Program-made: the position numbers and the translations under genes
Shown: in pieces, positions 60,564 to 64,000 of the stretch
How the letters are laid out: each line of letters opens with the position of its first letter
How positions within the stretch are numbered: the stretch's first letter is position 1
From: Coniferiporia sulphurascens
Lineage: Eukaryota; Basidiomycota; Agaricomycetes; Hymenochaetales; Hymenochaetaceae
Assembly: GCA_002794785.1 (NCBI GenBank)
Contig: NBBA01000003.1
Coordinates: 1,116,001-1,180,000 of the forward strand
DNA length: 64,000 nucleotides
Direction of reading: 5' to 3'
The notes under the pieces: generated by a model
The model's database searches: none
The model's input: only the letters and a program-made list of their open reading frames with translations
Told to the model about the DNA's origin: nothing

Positions 60564-61543
60564 ATGAATTCCCTCTACACCCTTGGCGTCCGACAGACGT
60601 CTTCAATTCAGGCCGACCTTGATAGGTTAAAGACTGGGAGCAGCAGTGCGTCATTGCTTGGTCTGTACCACTTGCATCACTCGGGCGTGCTCTATCATTA
60701 ACCGGTTCTTCGTTCCAATACGATACTACCTATCGCATGTGCTAGGGCAGATTGCAGCATCTCTTTCTGCGTTTCACCGGACAATTGAAGATTACGAGTC
60801 AATGGCACGTAGAGAGATGATGAAGGTGAAGCAAGAGAAAGCGCAGATGTACGTGTCGGTGTAAAAAGCTCTGAAAGTAGCACCTGCAAACCGATTGTTT
60901 ATCTTCACAGGCGACTTCAGAAGTTTCGGGGTGACTATAGTGAACTTATGGCACAATTTGATAAGCTAAAGAAAGAGGTTTGTGTTGTCGGCATCGTATT
61001 GGAAGGTCTCTAAGTATTATATCGTTAGCGGGAAGAAACCCAAAGGGCGGAGTTGTTCGTAAGCGCAACACCTGCTTCTGCGAGCGCTGCTCGACAGCGG
61101 TTTTCCAATGGGCCTGTTCGTAATTCTACACCCTCGGAATTGATTTCTGAATCGCCATTTCGTGGCGCGGCGTCGGGTGGGAATGCAATGGCTATGTCTT
61201 CGCTCGACCGCGAAGGTCATGCATTACATGAGCATTCGTTTATACAAAATACAGAGGCTAGGTTGGACGAGTTCCTTGCTCAAGGCCGGGATGTTCTGGA
61301 TAATCTAGTGGACCAGAGAAATATGCTCAAGGGAACGCAACGTCGATTACTAGACGCTGCCAATACGTTAGGTCTCAGTAGAGATGTAATTGGCTGGGTT
61401 GAAAGGCGAAGGTTAGTTTGCATGCATACCTTTCCTCGCCGTGATGCTTACTTTACCACAGCACACAGGATATGTACATTTTCTTTGGGGGCGCTATCTT
61501 TACATTTTTGTGTTTTTATTTCATCTGGAAGTACTTCGGTTGA
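60564..61543 (+). CDS. BOS1: Golgi Qb-SNARE BOS1/membrin
   Basis: SNARE for ER-Golgi vesicle fusion. Start MNSLYTLGVRQTSSIQADLD at 60564. The N-terminal three-helix region (SLSAFHRTIEDYESMARRE, RLQKFRGDYSELMAQFDKL) and linker (Ala/Ser-rich) are followed by the SNARE motif, NTEARLDEFLAQGRDVLDNL to ANTLGLSRDVIGWVERRR, with the central Gln at the expected place (VDQRNMLKGTQRR), then a single C-terminal membrane anchor IFFGGAIFTFLCFYFIWKYF ending G. The last intron needs the acceptor ccacag so that STQDMY is kept; the nearer cacacag would break the frame. About five exons. It lies 264 bp before YPK9 on the same strand. Confidence 0.93.
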
Positions 61544-61806
61544 ATACTCGTATACCTACATTATTTGTACTCTGCTTTCTAATTATTTAATGGGTTCTAC
61601 GTCTTCCAGACCTTTTCTGTGTGAAGTGTCAGCCTTCGTTTCTGGGCGTTGATTCCGGCACGGCCCGATGTCCCGTTCATACTAAAAGCGGCTATTCTAA
61701 CTTTGAGTGATAAAGACTATGTGAAACGTCTCCCCTACTCACAAATTTATCAAGTCTTCAAGTTGCGCGGGGTCTCTCGTATACTTTCATCAAGACTGAC
61801 TTGGGA
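61544..61806. promoter_or_regulatory. Spacer between BOS1 and YPK9
   Basis: 263 bp holding the BOS1 3' UTR and the YPK9 promoter. AT-rich at its left end; no TATA box found. An additional upstream exon of YPK9 here cannot be ruled out. Confidence 0.4.
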
Positions 61807-64000
61807 ATGGAAGAGGATGGCTATGACTACACGGATGGGGCATCGGCCGTCGACATAGAGCATGCTATCTCGGAGACGCGAGATACTCGACGCTTCCGCC
61901 GCGACTCGCAAGTTGGACAGTCATACGGAGCTCCTGACGAGTCTAACGAAGGTGCAGTATTTGATGGCCCCGTCAATGTCGCAGTTCCAAGCAGCGTTAG
62001 TCGGATGAGCCACCGTGAGATGAGTCGCGAGCGACCGCGATACATGTCCGGGCGGGGCTCGGGCCTTTCAAGGCGGCGAAGTGAAGACAGCGGACTGGAG
62101 CAACGCGGCTTTGGAATGGAGCAGGACAACGGGGAGGCTTCCGTGGCGGACATGACTGTCGAGATGGAAGGGGAGGACGCCGTTGATAGTGAAGACTTCA
62201 GGGTAGCTCGGCGTAGACTCAAACAGCGCTCACCCTCGCCAGAAACGGCGCAACCATCGATGTTCGAAAATATAGCACATCTTTTTGGAAGGTCAAGTAC
62301 TGCCCAAGAGGTCGGGACGTCCAGCCGCCGTCGTTCGCTCTCATTTTTGTCCACAGGTTCGAGCAGAAGATCCTGGGGGCATCGTTCGAACTCAAGGTCT
62401 TCCGTTGCTGGTTCTGACTATGCAGTTGAGTCAGAAAATGACCATGAGCGATGGGGATACTCTTCTGGAGAGGAAGATGATAATTCCTCTACGGAAGACC
62501 TTTTGAGGCGTGGATACGGCGAAGCCGATATCGAAAATCCTAGCGATATTGATTATGGGTCATTACCACCTTCACCCACCGCCTCCCTACCCAACATGGC
62601 ACTGGATCCCATATTTGGGGACACCAGAACTGATGTGAACTTCTCTCCCGAACCTTTAAATCCACCTCCGCCAGGTCCACCCAACCGCCAGCAAATATTT
62701 ATGGCAGATGAAGATATCACGGTTCGCTTCATTGGCTACGAGATCATCCTTTGGCGGCAGTGGATTTGGAGGCTTGGCTGCTTTGTTACACTTGGTTTGC
62801 TTGGACTTCTTGGGCACTGGTTTCCCCGACTGTGGCTGCATTGGGTAGCGCAAGAAAAGGCTTTTAAAAGCAGTGAAGATGGCTTTATCGTAGTTGAGGT
62901 ACACAATCTGCTTTTTGAGTTCAGTACCTTGCATTTACTTTTCGCAAGACGCCGTACAGAGATATTTCGCTGTTTCAGGTCAAGACCCTTCATTATCCGT
63001 ATGCTTTGTCGACGGTATTCCCAACAAAAAGCGGGATTGAAAATTCGTCAAATGGCAAAATGTCAGATATGTTGACCGTTCTGAAAGTGGTCGACTATCG
63101 CTGCCTAAGGTTCGCTCTCGATCCAAGAACAGGCCTTTTTAGCTCAGTTAAGTGAGTAAATCTTGCCTTAATTGGTTATTTAGCTGAAGCATGTGTCTAG
63201 TGAGTGGAGAGATATGTCATGGACGGGAATTCCGGCGGTGCAAGGAGGGCTCCAAGTTGCAGTTCGCGAGCAGCGTCAGAAACTCTTTGGTCCTAACGTT
63301 ATAGACATTGCAGGCAAATCAATAATTGCCTTGCTGGTTGATGAGGCAAGCATTGATTTAAGGGAACTTATTCGGGGGCGTTTGGCTCATGGTCTATCAG
63401 ATTATCCATCCTTTTTACGTTTTCCAGGTCGCCAGTATCATCTTGTGGTCCCTGGATGATTACTATTATTATGCTTTCTGTATAGCTCTCATCTCCGTCC
63501 TCAGTGTCACGAGCACACTGGTAGAAACGAGAAAGGTGTGTTTCTCGCTGAAGTTTTGTTAAATTCTGGGCTGAAATTCCGTTTACGAGACCATGGCTCG
63601 TATGAGGAAAATGTCGCGCTTTTCCTGCATCGTCAGCGTTTACAGTGAAGGGTCATGTGAGCTGAACAAATTTTCTTATCAGTGCCCCTGACAAAAATTA
63701 GGGCAAGAGAAGGACTCTGCGGATGTTGTTCCGGGGGATATTGTCTCACTTTCAAAGCCTGCCTTGTCTATTTTCCCCGCGGACATTTTTCTCATATCTG
63801 GTGACGCGATCGTCAATGAAAGCATGTTGACCGGGGAGAGCGTTCCCGTTAGCAAAGTTCCAATCAAAGATACTGACTTGGCAAAGTGGAAGGATAGCTC
63901 AGAAATTACCTCGGAAAATGCGAAGAGTTTTCTGTACGCTGGGACTCGTGTGGTCCGTGTAAGGGGTTCTATATCGGTTGATGGTAGCATTGGAGGGCCT
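61807..64000 (+). CDS. YPK9: P5B-type cation ATPase YPK9 (N-terminal part, cut by window edge)
   Basis: Vacuolar/lysosomal P5B ATPase; family members (ATP13A2, Ypk9) export polyamines and protect from metals. Start at 61807 ([16 protein letters not shown]), then about 300 disordered Ser/Arg/Glu-rich residues, a first membrane region ([18 protein letters not shown]), and the P5B segment [92 protein letters not shown]. The actuator domain follows ([20 protein letters not shown]), with the conserved TGES loop in [16 protein letters not shown]. The window ends before the DKTGT phosphorylation site. One intron (63346-63400) uses a GC donor and restores [14 protein letters not shown]. About seven exons seen so far. 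Confidence 0.92.

Overview
The window is a gene-dense piece of nuclear DNA from a filamentous fungus, almost certainly an Agaricomycete (mushroom-forming Basidiomycota) and probably a wood or litter decayer. The reasons are: many short introns (mostly about 40-70 nt, with GT-AG and occasional GC-AG ends and even tiny exons), about 20 closely packed genes in alternating orientation, a sphingolipid C9-methyltransferase, and a secreted class II heme peroxidase with a manganese site. All exon and intron boundaries below were read by eye from splice signals, frame continuity and family conservation.

Layout. 1-799 (-): 5' part of IND1, an Fe-S assembly P-loop NTPase cut by the left edge. 1085-13213 (-): a giant HECT ubiquitin ligase (TOM1/HUWE1). 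13477-14202 (+): transcription coactivator SUB1/PC4. 14353-15641 (-): YIF1. 15889-17707 (+): sphingolipid C9-methyltransferase. 18364-21606 (-): two unrecognised, disordered, Ser/Pro-rich proteins. 23634-26936 (-): a Mei2-type RNA-binding protein. 27776-28928 (+): a HAD hydrolase. 29049-29638 (-): mitochondrial ribosomal protein bS6m. 29888-33822 (+): Tudor-SN (SND1). After a 2.1-kb stretch with no recognisable gene come 35909-37464 (+) manganese peroxidase, 37997-40476 (+) a TBC Rab-GAP, 40760-42258 (-) a quinone oxidoreductase, 42533-43673 (+) a maleylacetate reductase, 43854-46057 (-) a cytochrome P450, and 46324-47803 (+) a membrane glycosyltransferase-like protein. 47917-51385 (-): ATRIP/Rad26 checkpoint protein. 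52121-56687 (-): UPF2/NMD2. 57082-58118 (-): RRP17/NOL12. 58372-59353 (+): FAM72-like protein. 60564-61543 (+): Golgi SNARE BOS1. 61807-64000 (+): vacuolar P5B ATPase YPK9, cut by the right edge.

How genes relate. Most are single-copy housekeeping genes in head-to-head or tail-to-tail pairs with 110-280 bp spacers; several start-to-start spacers are likely bidirectional promoters. The accessory part is 35.9-46.1 kb: a peroxidase acting on lignin, an MDR quinone reductase, a maleylacetate reductase (last step of hydroxyquinol breakdown) and a P450 lie within 10 kb, which suggests a loose lignin-aromatics neighbourhood (inference). No CRISPR array, rRNA, convincing tRNA or intact transposon was seen. 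No wholly new system was identified; the most unusual points are a 4-nt exon in SUB1, an intron inside the catalytic cysteine codon of TOM1, GC-AG introns, a manganese peroxidase lacking a conserved disulfide cysteine, and a glycosyltransferase-like protein that seems to have lost its metal motif.
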